A stretch of DNA of 64,000 nucleotides from Neospora caninum Liverpool (lineage: Eukaryota > Apicomplexa > Conoidasida > Eucoccidiorida > Sarcocystidae): assembly GCF_000208865.1 (NCBI RefSeq), contig NC_018398.1, positions 6,183,973 to 6,247,972 of the forward strand. The letters run 5' to 3'. The notes under the pieces are model-generated. The model was not told where the DNA came from and searched no databases. It worked only from the letters and a program-made list of their open reading frames with translations. A program made the translations under genes and the position numbers. This document shows, one piece after another, positions 35,501 through 46,208 of the stretch; position 1 is the first letter of the stretch; every line of letters begins with the position of its first letter.

Positions 35501-36820
35501 TGAAAGAGAGAAAACGGTTTCTTCGAGCAGACCGCACCCGGCTTTGAACGCGCGAAGCAAACGAAGAATTGTCCTCTGCGCGTGGGGAGCATTCAGGCGC
35601 TTCAACAAAGCCAGTAAGAAGAGAGATCCAAAGACAAAGAGATCCGGAGAGTTCGGCTTCTCTCGCGCTCACCTTCGGTTTGATGGTCGTGTCTACATTT
35701 TGCGGGCGGTGCACTTTGAAGGCCAGGTTCGCGCTGCAAAAAGACATGCGCTCACTTGGACAGGCGAACGCTTCGAATCCTGGAAGCCCGCACATTTAGA
35801 TGTTCAACTGCGCATGCATGCAAGCGTACCGTGTGTGTCCGATTTTGCGGAGACGCATGTGTACGTGTGCTGCCGGTCTTGCTCGACATACTGTCCTGTC
35901 GACGGAAGTTTCATAATTATCACAGCGGGAGAAGTCGGAGCTGTCTCTTATTCCATGCAGTGGGGAACGGACGAGTCTCCGTTCTGGCAAGCAGTCGCCC
36001 GGTGCGCACGGCCCTACCTGTCGCGGTCTCCTCTGTTTCGCCCCGGGGTCGAGCGATGCTTCTTGCCGACGAGCGGCGCCGTGGCGCCTGCAGCCCCGGC
36101 AGGAGTCCCCGAAGCTTCGCCCTTCTCCCCGCCAGACCCAGTGGCAGTCGCGGCCTTGGGCAAGTTCTGGAGGCTGCTCATCACTTCGTTCATCAACGAG
36201 GAGACATTCTGCGACACAGGGCGCACAGACACAGGAAACAAAATGCAAAAAACGGAAGGAGACCCAAGAAGGAGAGCGAGGAGAGAGACAGAAGAAGGTG
36301 TGGAACGGCGGGAGAGGAAAGGGCGAGAGCAGGGAGAGGAGCGACAAGACGAAACGCATGGCAAAACCGGTGAACTACCAAAAGTGAAGCATGTGTGAAA
36401 CTTGCCCATATCTATGCGTCTTCACATCGGTGAATGTGCGTTTGTGTGTGTGGACACAGACGTCAAGCGAAACAATATTTGCAGACGCGTTTGGACGTGA
36501 GAGTTTTGAGAGTAGATGTTAGAGGATAGATCGACAGATACACGGACATATCGTTTTGGATAGACGGGGATGCATGTGCGTGTCCGGACCTTGCCCACTT
36601 CTCCAGCGATTGCCGCGGAGCCTGCCACGTCGCCCGAGAGGCCGAGGGCAGCATTTTGTTCGTTCTGAAGAAGCCTGAGTTTCTGTCTTCTCGCTTCCAG
36701 CTCCCGCTGGCGGTCTGCCAGACGCTGGCGGAGGAGTTCTCTCTGTTGCTCTTGGAGCAACTCGCCATACTCCCCGGCGAGCGGGGCCATCCCCGCTCCC
36801 ACGTCTTCTGTGCTCGACAT
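27004..36820 (-). CDS. cytoplasmic dynein 1 intermediate chain, WD-repeat
   Basis: Non-catalytic dynein subunit that links the motor heavy chain to light chains and dynactin. Nineteen exons (minus): 36820-36590, 36208-36018, 35733-35673, 35125-35036, 34476-34344, 33922-33843, 33300-33221, 32843-32627, 32061-31963, 31546-31496, 31147-31040, 30369-30239, 29836-29736, 29273-29221, 28949-28885, 28456-28375, 28263-28123, 27589-27528, 27064-27004. They total 2037 bases, 678 residues; animal homologues have about 640. A charged N-terminal coiled coil lies at residues 17-50. Before the propeller comes [18 protein letters not shown]. The WD region (about 289-650) includes [64 protein letters not shown] and [18 protein letters not shown]. 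The VQRTPLS...HP signature marks cytoplasmic rather than axonemal chains. The last exon adds a short acidic tail ending DVTMDFTE. One intron (29274-29735) uses a GC donor. ATG chosen because it opens the coiled coil and no upstream exon is needed. Confidence 0.93.
29516..29564. repeat. 20-base tandem repeat, 2.4 copies
   Basis: Two perfect copies of CGGCACGTACCTACTCTTAG (29516-29535, 29536-29555) and a nine-base partial third. They lie inside the dynein intermediate-chain intron that has the GC donor. Confidence 0.95.
29734..29735 (-). other. non-canonical GC splice donor (GC-AG intron)
   Basis: The exon ends ACAG and the intron begins GCAAGC. Joined to the acceptor at 29274 it gives [19 protein letters not shown] in frame, matching the dynein intermediate-chain family. 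I found no GT donor nearby that fits the phase. AG|GCAAG is the usual context for GC donors. Confidence 0.8.
32405..32430. repeat. (TA)n microsatellite
   Basis: TA tract in dynein intermediate-chain intron 32062-32626. Confidence 0.9.
32476..32575. repeat. (GATA)n tetranucleotide microsatellite
   Basis: About one hundred bases of GATA units with two short interruptions, in the same intron as the preceding TA tract and ending about 50 bases from the next exon. Confidence 0.95.
34825..34866. repeat. degenerate (AGAT)n repeat
   Basis: Imperfect AGAT/AGATAA units in dynein intermediate-chain intron 34477-35035. Confidence 0.85.
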
Positions 36821-39800
36821 GGGGACGAAAACGCGAAAAACGAGAAGAGTCGCCAGGAAAGGGGACAGAGACCGGAGAGACAGGTGGAAACGCACAGAGA
36901 CGGCGCACGACGGAGAGGCAGAAGGCTCCGAGAAGAGGCGCGAGATCAAGAGCAACGACGGGAACGGGTCAGAAGAAGAGAGAAGAGCGGAGAGAAAGAG
37001 GGGAGAGGAAGGGGGGAGAGGAAGGGGGGAGAGGAAGGGGGGAGAGGAAGGGGGGAGAGGAAGTGGGGAGAGGAAGGGGGAAGATCGAGAAAAGAGAGGG
37101 TCAGTGGTCAAGCTTCTGGGTCGAGGACAGAAGCGAGACCGGGGCAACGAGATGCAAAGGCAGAACAAAGCCTAAGAAGATGAGAAGAGAAGGAAGGCGA
37201 GAAAAAGTAGGGGACACAGCGGAGAAGAAAACAATGAACTTGATCCAGACAGAGGAGATGCAGTGGAGAGTGCCGCGTTCCCGACAGAGGGAATGCCGAA
37301 GCCGCCGTAACAAACTCTCGAGAGAAACGAACGGGTGGAACGGACAAGTGGTGCTTTAGGGCGGCGACGTTCACAGAGTGGGAGAGGAAAAGAGACGATG
37401 ACAGTGAGCAGCGGGAAGACAAGCTGCCGAGCAAAAGGGATAACAAGACGGGCACGCGAGGGAAGCAGACGACAGACAAGGGCGGCGGAGAAGCCTTTCT
37501 TCGTCCTGAGCTCGCCTTGACTTGAACTGTGGCGGTTGAAGGCGCGGGAGAAAGTGATCGCGAGAGGACAAACAGACAAGCAAACCGACAATGGGGGAGT
37601 CCGTTGACGAGAGCGGAGCTGCAGCCGTAGGCGTAAAACCGTACGGAGGGGAAAACAGGGATACCCGCTGCACAAGTCAAGCAATTTCCTTGCAGTTGCG
37701 GAGACACTGTGAGAAGACTGCGGCCACGTGTACGTACACCTGATCAAGGAGAGACGAGGAACCAGCTGTCGGCGGGCCCTGTCGGTTGTGGACGTGCGCG
37801 CGTCCAGAGGAGCAACTCAGCCGCAGACGATCCAATTCTTGTTCGTAAATGCACGCGTAAAAAAACAAAATTGAACGACAGTCGTCTTTAGGCACGGGAC
37901 ATACACCCGGGACGACAATGAAGGGAAACGGGCGCCGCGGACTGCCTCGTCAGCCAGCTGCACATACACCCCGAGATGAAAAGGAGAACCACTTCTCCCC
38001 AACGCACGAAAAGATACCCGTTACATATGTACAAGAAAAGAAGGAATGAGCGATTTTCTTCCGTCGCATCTCCGGTTTCGTTAACCCTTAAAAACAAATC
38101 CGAACGCGGAGACCCAGATGGGCATACACCCCAATTCGTCTACCCCCGTTCGAAACCAGGGGTATGACTCACTTTCCCCCTGGGCAGAAGCGGGGCAAAA
38201 AAAGGAACGGTGATTGCTTTCGTCCGCTGCCTCGAATTGTTTCTTTCTCTCCGTTAGCTCCTTCCAAAACAGAAAGACGTGCTCCGCCGGATCCGCTTCG
38301 CCAACGTGGGTTACAGTGACCCGCGTACGCGTTCGCTTTTCAAGCGGGGGGAAAAAGAGCTGTTTCCGCGCTGCGTTTTTCGCAGAAAGAAAGAAAAACA
38401 CGTGGAAAAGTGTGAGCCAAGCCGTTCCTTTCTTTCACACTTTGGTCTTAGTTTCATTTGCACAGCTTTCTGCGGGAGCCGGCAGCTGCAACTGTGCTAG
38501 CCCATGCAGAACAGAAGCGCGAAGCTGGCCTGTCTCACACCGCCAGAATTTGGCAAAAGTTCGAGCTTTCGGCGGTCGCCGGGAAAAAGAATTTATGCAG
38601 CTCGAGACGAGGAACGACGGGAGACAGGCAGGCGACGAGGAATTTTAGACAACCCCTCGAAACGCTCAGCGCATGCTCCGTCGGGGGAAGCAGTGAAGCG
38701 AGCCCAGGCGAACTGGAGAGAGGGAGCGCATCCCGGAGAGGGAGGCGACAGAGGAGAATCTAGAGATGGAAGCGTGCAGCATCTGATGCTTGAACGTCTC
38801 CTTCGGTGTTTGCCTCTTCACCACACAGGCGTTTTTATGCACGCATGCATGTTCTGAAAAAGAGTGAAGGAAACTCAAAGGCATGAAGATCCTCCTCTGG
38901 GATTTTCCCTGTGCAGAACTCTTGTCGGTCGCTAATCCTGTCACCTCGGGCTCGCTCTGATGATACACCCGCGTCCGCGTCTTGTATATGCTGGCGTAGC
39001 GACGTCCACCCCAAGAAGCTGATCTGTGTGCTGGGCCTTGAGCAAACGGGGATCAAAAACGTGGCTGTCGCGTTTCCGTTTTCTACGCGAGAAACTGGAA
39101 GTGACTGATAGTTTTCCTCCCCAGCTGCAAGCAGCCAGGCCGCCTCCCCCCCTCCCGAGTACCTCTGCCGCCAGCCTCCACCTGTTATGTCTAGCCTTTA
39201 TCTTTCCTTAAGTTCAGTCGTGCGTTTCTGGCAGACGACGCAGCGAAAGCAAGAGCCGCAGAGTAGGAGAGAAAGAAGACGGAGAATTTGTACAGGAAGC
39301 CGTGCGGCCTGATGTGCTCTAAAAGTCACGGAGAAGAGGAGTGCTGCCTAGATGTATGTGCAGTTTGGTTTCTGTGAAGAGCGAGAGGGGACACAGAGAG
39401 CTGCAGGGCCCTCCTGGACATTCGGTACCGATTTATCGACGCCATTTCTCGTATTTTGCCGTTTAACGCGTGACAATAAGTTAACTGACGCCCATGCAGA
39501 ACTCGTTTGAACGCACTGGTTTTCCGGAATCCAGCTTTGATCATTCTCGCCGCCATACTCCCCGAGAGGAGAGAGCATCGCACGCGCCTTATCCGTTTCT
39601 GCTGGCCTCGTCGCGCGGGTGCGTGCCAGGCGGAGAAAAGCGGTACAGCTGCTGGACTGTACATACACCTCGTGCCGGCCGTCTTATCAACAAAGACAAG
39701 GGAATTCCGCTGATTCCTCTCTCAATTTAACGCCCCCCGAAAACGATTCAAAAAAGAGAGAAGGGTTTGCGTCGCCGTCACCTCTCACTTTCTGCCCGTG

Positions 39801-40894
39801 ACGCTTCCTTGCCCGATTTCCGTTTTCCTCGCCTTGCGACAAAGGAGGAAGCGGCCGAGAGAAGACAAAGGACAATACCGAGGAAGCCTCTCCTTTTCTT
39901 GCGCGCACGCAGCAGGCCGTCTTTGCGAGCAACGAGGTCGCCAGGGATCGCGAGAAAGAAGGCCGATTGTGTTTACAGAAACACAACAAAGAAGGCGTTG
40001 TGTAGGGACGCCCGCAACAAAAGTAACCCGCCAGTGTCGACGCACGCGAGGAAAAGCCGTGTGAAGAGAAAGAAAAGGAGGAGAGAGAGCGAAAGAGAAA
40101 CGGAGAACAACGGCTGGCCTCTCTTCGCTGGCCAAGTGCTTCGCTCTCTCGGATTTTTTGGGTCGCACGGAAAGCAAGAAAAACGCAGATGTCTGCGCCT
40201 CCGGAGGCTCTGTCTTTGTGGCGCGAAGCAAAGAAGCACACAGGCGCTGCTATCCGGCGAGGTGTACATACACTGCGTCGCGACGGATTGCTCGGCTGAC
40301 TTGAGGTCCCCTGCCTTTTTCTGTGTGCAGAAGCCAAGCACGAAAGTTCCGACATTTGTCGTTTTCGGTCTCGCCTTCTTGCGTCTTCGTGTGTCACCGT
40401 CTCCCCCCTCGTTCTTCACCTCTCCTTTTTTGGATTCCCTGCCTTCCGCGGACTGCCTGTGTTGCACCAGCTGCCATCCGTTTGTCTTCATCTTGTCTTT
40501 TCGTTTCGGTCCCTTCAAACTGTCCACGCCCTGCCTACCCTTTTCCCCGAGACGAAGCGAATAAAAGATACCTCTCTGGCAGAGTCTCCCATCAGTATCT
40601 TCCAACCCCTTCGCTTCTAGTCTGCTTTCCGTCCGTCCTTCCTCTTCTGTCTCGCGCGCTTCCCTCTGTTCGTCTTCCCACGCGGTTCTCGCCTCTGCAC
40701 TGCTTCTGCCGTCTCGAGCTCCTCGGGAGCATCCATATCAGAGGAGGCAGAGGAAAGGTTTTTAGGACGTTGCTCCCGAGTCGCACGAAGTCCTCTCTTC
40801 TTTCTGCGCTTGGCATCTGGGGAACGGTCTCCCCTGCTGCCGCGTCGACCGTCTCCTATCCTCCCGTTCTCCTCGCTTCTTGTCTCCTCGGAAA
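36821..40894. promoter_or_regulatory. divergent 5' region between dynein IC and RPT1
   Basis: Four kilobases between opposite start codons. The first 350 bases are a purine-rich repeat; the rest has only short or Arg/Ser-biased open frames on both strands and no domain I recognise. It must hold both promoters. A small unrecognised gene cannot be excluded. Confidence 0.5.
37003..37082 (+). repeat. G-rich 13-base tandem repeat
   Basis: Four to five copies of GGGGGGAGAGGAA followed by a variant with GTGGGG. It starts 183 bases upstream of the dynein intermediate-chain ATG. Six G tracts of four or more in 80 bases satisfy the usual pattern for G-quadruplex formation on the plus strand, which is the template strand for this gene. 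Confidence 0.9.
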
Positions 40895-43800
40895 ATGGCG
40901 AATGAGAAGGAGACAGAGACCAAGCAGGCTGGGGCGGGCTCGGAGCGGCCGAAGGTGGCGAAGAACGGCGCTCAGGACGATGAAGAGCCGAAAAAAACCA
41001 TTCCTCTCGACGAAGCAGACATCAACATCCTCAAGTCTTACGTAAGCAGGAACGAATCGCGTGCCGCAGTGTTTCCTTCTTCGCGTTACTTCCTTATCTC
41101 GCTGACCCCCCGCTTTCTCTTGCTCTCCCCTCTCTCGTCGATTGCGTTGAGTCTCACAGCTGTCGATTCCTCTCCGCGTCTCCCTTGTTCCGAAGCCGTC
41201 TCTGTTTTTTCTACCACACCACTTTGAAAACGCGTTCAGAGTCGGAAAACCCGCGAGAGTCACCAGACTCTCGCGCCTTCCACCGTCTTCGTTTCCCGGT
41301 TCTCATCTCTCCGCTTTCCTCTTTCGTCTCGCGTTTCTCCGTTTTCAGGGTTTGTCTCCCTACGCCTTTGCGATTAAGCGCCTGGACACCGACATCAAGG
41401 GTTTGTCCGAGAAGATCACCAAGCTGTGTGGAGTTCGCGAAAGCGACACGGGGCTCTGTCCGCCGTCGCAGTGGGATCTGGCTGCCGACAAGCAGCTGAT
41501 GCAGGAACAGCCTTTGCAAGTCGCGCGGTGCACGAAAATCATCTACCCTGGCGGCCAGGCGCCTCAGCGCAACGCAGACGGGGGCAACGCGAACGGCGAG
41601 GCCGGGCGAGCTGGCGAGAGCCGGCCTGCCTCAGAGGGCGTCGGGGCGTCGTCCTTTGGGGCTGGTGCCGGAGAAGACGAAGAACCGAAATACATCATCA
41701 ACGTGAAGCAAATCGCAAAGTTCGTCGTCGGCCTCGGCGAGAAAGTCGCTGCGATGGACATCGAAGAAGGCATGCGAGTCGGGTGCGCAATTCCCCACTG
41801 GATCAAGGCAACGCGAGCTAGCGGGGAGCAAATGGAAACGAGTCGGGACGTTCCAAGAGAGAGATAACCGGAAGAGGAATGGGTGGGGGAAGAGGCGACA
41901 CTCCCCGCAGGGTTTTTTGCTGGGGAGGATACGGCGGCTCGGCGGACAGGCTCGTTTCTTTCTGGGGAGAACGAAATCACTCCTTCAGGTCTTCGGTCTG
42001 CGTCTCGAAGCACACGGAAGTTGTTTCTGAATGCTTCTCGTGGGTACACTGATTCTGGCTGAGTGTTCATGTGTCGTGCTCTGTCCTCCCCTTGCTTCTT
42101 TTCCCTGCAGAGTCGACCGCAACAAGTACAAAATCCAAATTCCGCTTCCGCCCAAGATTGACCCTACAGTCACCATGATGACAGTCGAAGAGGTCCGTTG
42201 GATTGGTCTCTCTCGTCCTGTTACCCGTCTCTTCCTTCTGTCTCTCTCCTCTCTCTTCTGTCCTCTCGGATTCTTCTGGCCCTCTGTTGCAGCATCTGTT
42301 TCACGCGCTCTGTTCTTTCGTGCGCCTTCTCGTTGTGCTGTGTGCTGTCGTCTCTCCTTGTGGATCCCAGCAGGGTTTTCGCTGAAGTCTCGCCGAAGCG
42401 CTGCGTGTCTCCCTTTCCTTCAGAAGCCGGATGTGACTTACAACGACGTCGGCGGCGCGAAGGAGCAACTCGAGAAGCTGCGAGAAGTCCTCGAACTTCC
42501 TCTGCTTCATCCGGAGAGATTCCTCTCTCTCGGCATCGATCCGCCCAAGGGCGTCCTGCTCTACGGGCCACCAGGGACGGGGAAAACGCTCACGGCCCGC
42601 GCCGTCGCAAATCGAACAGATGCATGCTTCATCTGCGTCATCGGCTCCGAACTTGTGCAAAAGTGAGACGTGCTTTTCATAAAACGACGCCAGTCAACTC
42701 ACGTGTACATCGCTACATATCCTTATATGCATACATATGTGTGTATGTGCGTGTATATGTATGTAGACATATGTGTGTAACTGCGTCTTTCTGCGTCTTG
42801 TCACCAGCTGACGCAAGAGCGCAGCTGCTCGGCCGCCGTCTGCGTTTTTCGATCTCTTCTCTCTGTGTGCATGCACTCGGAAAGCCTGTCTAGATCGGGG
42901 TGTCGCGCAGAGGCGGCTTTTGGAGTTCTTTCGCGCGGCTCCTCGGGGCCTTTTCGGCTGTGTGCGTGCGCGCGTCAGGTACGTCGGCGAGGGGGCTCGA
43001 ATGGTGCGAGAGCTCTTTCAGATGGCGCGCAGCAGACGCGCATGCATTTTATTCATCGACGAGGTGGACGCGATCGGCGGAAGCCGAGGGAGCGAGGGCG
43101 AGGGGAATGCTCACGGTGACCACGAAGTGCAAAGAACGATGCTCGGTAGGCAGCCGGTGAAGCGGGAGAAGCAAAAACGGTGGACGCGGGACGTGGAAAG
43201 GACGCGAGGCATGCGAGAAAGACGAGAGAAACGTGGGGGTTGGGTTTCTTCAGACGCCTTCGAGGCGCTTCTCTCCGAAGCAACTGGGGAAGGTCTTTCG
43301 GATGAGTCTTTTCGTCGGCTTCTTCGGAAAGAAACCAGAGAAAAGTCGCTCCCTTTCATGCTCGCTCTCTTCCCCTGGGGCTCCATTCCTCTTCGCTTCG
43401 CTTGCCACCCATCTCGGTCTTTAAAAAGTTCGTCTGCAGCCTCCGCACACTCTGGCGAGTCTTGAGGAAAGCGACGCGGCAGAAGTGTCTGCGATCGCGG
43501 GTTTCTGCCAGTGCCGTGTGGCGGGCGGCCGATCTCTCGTGTTGCCTTTTCGCAAGAGAAAAACTGAGAGTGGACTGATTTTCTTCTCAGAAATTGTGAA
43601 TCAGCTAGATGGCTTCGAAGCTCGTGGAAACATCAAAGTTCTCATGGCCACCAACCGTCCAGACACCCTGGACCCAGCCCTGCTTCGTCCCGGCCGTCTC
43701 GACAGAAAGATCGAGTTCGGTCTTCCGGACCTCGAGGTGCGTTTCCAGAGCGCCCTTCGGAATCGACGATTCTCCTTTTGTGCTTAGGGGCCGAAGACGG

Positions 43801-44750
43801 CGTCCTTTCTCTCTGCAAAGGGATTCTCTACTGTGCCTCGAGGAACCTAAAAGCATTTGTCTTCTCGCGTTCACTCGGCATGTCGAGGAATTCGGGTCTC
43901 GAATCACCACGTCGTCTTTTTGCCTGTTCGTGGATGGTCTCGACGCTGTCGCGGTGTTCTCCCATTCGTGCTCCGTGTTCAGGGTGGTTTTCGTAAAAGA
44001 GTCGCTCCCCTGTCTCCCGAGGATTTCCGAAGTCTCTCGTGGTGTCGAGCAGAAACCCGTTTTTGGAGGCGGATCTGTAGTACTGTTTGGGCATGGGTTT
44101 TCCGTTTTCCCTGTCGGTGTGTGGCGATGCGAAACGCCTGCTTCATCGTGTCTTCTGGGGCTGGGACAGCTTCTGGACGTTCCGTGTGCCAAAGAAGGAC
44201 GGCGAAACACATGCAGGTTCCCTTTTCTGTCTTCAGGGAAGAACACACATCTTCAAGATTCATGCAAAGACTCTCAGCGTCGATCGCAACATCCGCTACG
44301 AACTCCTCGCCCGCCTGTGCCCCAACAGCACAGGCGCTGACATCCGCTCTGTTTGTACAGAGGCAGGCATCTTGGCCATTCGCGCCAGAAAGAAGGTAAC
44401 GTCTTTTCATGGCTCTTGTCTTCTCTCTCTTCGGGCGTTTTCTTTCTTTTTCTTGTGTCTCTTTGTTCTCTTTCCGCTCATTCATCTCTTTTCCCTTTGT
44501 TCTCTCATATGTGTTCTCCCTTTTTTCTTTTTGTTCTCTCGCTTCCTGGGCAGAGTTCTCTGTGCGCCGTCTCTGTGTCGCTTCTCGGACTTCTCCGGTT
44601 TTCCTCGGAGATCGAGATCAGAGCCGTCCGTGTTTCTCTTTCCGCTGTCTGCAGAGCATCAGCGAGAAAAACTTCATCGATGCCATCAACCGAGTCATCA
44701 AAGGGTACAAAAAGTTCAGTGCGACTGCCAAGTATATGGTCTACAACTGA
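40895..44750 (+). CDS. RPT1: 26S proteasome regulatory AAA-ATPase subunit RPT1 (PSMC2)
   Basis: One of six ATPases forming the base of the 19S regulator, unfolding ubiquitylated proteins into the 20S core. Eight exons: 40895-41041, 41349-41782, 42111-42192, 42424-42662, 42979-43145, 43591-43736, 44237-44395, 44655-44750; 1470 bases, 489 residues; all phases agree. The N-terminal helix and OB region include [18 protein letters not shown] and [16 protein letters not shown]. The AAA domain has [18 protein letters not shown], Walker A GPPGTGKT, Walker [14 protein letters not shown], the [19 protein letters not shown] second region and [17 protein letters not shown]. It ends [12 protein letters not shown]. 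Identity to RPT1 rather than a sister subunit rests on [30 protein letters not shown] and the YMxYN end. An acidic, Gly-rich insert of about 45 residues (near 107-150) separates CTKIIYPG from [10 protein letters not shown]; human PSMC2 has six residues there. ATG in context GAAAATGG. Confidence 0.97.
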
Positions 44751-45140
44751 GGGTGGTTCTTTCGTCTTTTCCCCATCGATCCGGTTTCGTCGCCCGGTTT
44801 CCCTTCTCCCTTTCCGGCGATGAAGTCGAGGCGCCCTCTGGTATGGCGCGTTGTCTATCCGTCCTATTTTCCCACTCTCCCATCTCTCTTTCGGCGCGTC
44901 TCAGACAGCACACATTGCGAGACTCTCTCGCATAAACAGACACTGAGGCCTGCTTAGAAACGCGCGCGTGCACCGGTCGCGATTCGCTGTAGGATAGACT
45001 TGTGTCGCTCATCATGTTAGGGCGAGGATTCCACGTCTGCGAAAGAAAGACCGGTCTTTTCGTACCCCTCTGCATGCAGATATGTATACTCATACATACA
45101 TACATACATACATACATACATACATACATACATACATACA

Positions 45141-45188
<48 letters not shown>

Positions 45189-46208
45189 GGCGTGTGTATG
45201 CGTATGCGTGAATCGGTATATATCTGTGTGCATGGCCATAAGCATCTAGAGATATATGGGTGTGAATAAATTGGTCGGCCTCCGCTTGTGGTTTTCCGAT
45301 GTGGAATAAGCTGAAAGTCGGATCCTGAGATCCAACGCACTTTTCAGCCGTTTCAAGAAGCTGGGTGGTGTGCAGCAATCAGAACGAACTTCTGAGAAGG
45401 AGGGTGCGGGGACCAGATTTCCGCCTCGGTGTCTGTGCCTTGGGATGTTCACGCTCGCTCCAGATGGTTTTTTGTCCTGGAAGACATGCGTCGACGCGCT
45501 CAAAAGAATAGAGGGCACCTTCCGAGGAAAACGGAAACGTCTGAGTGCATGGTCTCCGAAACTTGAAAGACAAAGGACAGGAGAATGGCGACACGTACCG
45601 CCCCAGCCAAAATCATTTCTGCTACGTAGTGGCGCATGGTCGTTAAGACACGCATTTAGGCTTCCCCAAAAAACAGAAATTAGGCACTACGCTGTAGACA
45701 AGAAAGTGTACTACTGAATCTCTGTGTCTCCCTCATGTTCGACGTGTGCCTCTCTCATTCTACCTATCGTCCTCTCTTTCTTTACGCTCTGTCTGTCGTT
45801 CTGTGTCTGTCTCTTTCTGTCCCTGTCTCTCTCTCTGCACTCACGTTCTCTCCCGTTCGGTTTTCGTCCTCTCTCCTCTTTTTCGTTCTCTCTGCCGCAT
45901 TTCCTTTTGGCGCAGTGAGAGCCCTACACTCTGTCTATACGAGAATTTAAGCAGCAGAAGGTGGATCACCACCAAGTTGCATGCAGTCACGCTGGTTCAA
46001 ACGCAGAAGACATTCGATAGGAAAACCAGGAGTTCCTGGAAGCAACAGAGACGGGCCAGATGACGAAAAATAGCGGGAGTCACCCGACACGTGAGACCAG
46101 AGGCAAGAGATGAACACCTTTTTTGCATGGCCCCGAGTCATCGTATCTCGCCCTTTCTTCTTTCGCTTTTCTTTTCTTCTCTCTCGCCTCGGTGTTCTGG
46201 AGTCGTCT
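44751..46208. other. convergent intergenic region (RPT1 3' / RAP protein 3')
   Basis: No credible gene. Holds a long CATA repeat near 45.1 kb and a pyrimidine-rich stretch near 45730-45900. I searched the minus strand here for the missing part of the RAP domain and did not find it. Confidence 0.7.
45091..45188. repeat. (CATA)n then (TA)n microsatellite
   Basis: Nearly twenty perfect CATA units followed by about ten TA units. Confidence 0.95.

Noticed and set aside
37108..40560. Several 190-265 residue frames between dynein intermediate chain and RPT1
   Set aside because: All are Arg/Ser/Leu-biased, overlap on opposite strands, lack domains and show no exon-like conservation of motif; kept as intergenic.
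44738..44750. Lack of a C-terminal HbYX motif in the proteasome ATPase
   Set aside because: Not unusual: RPT1 naturally ends YMxYN, and only some RPT subunits carry HbYX.
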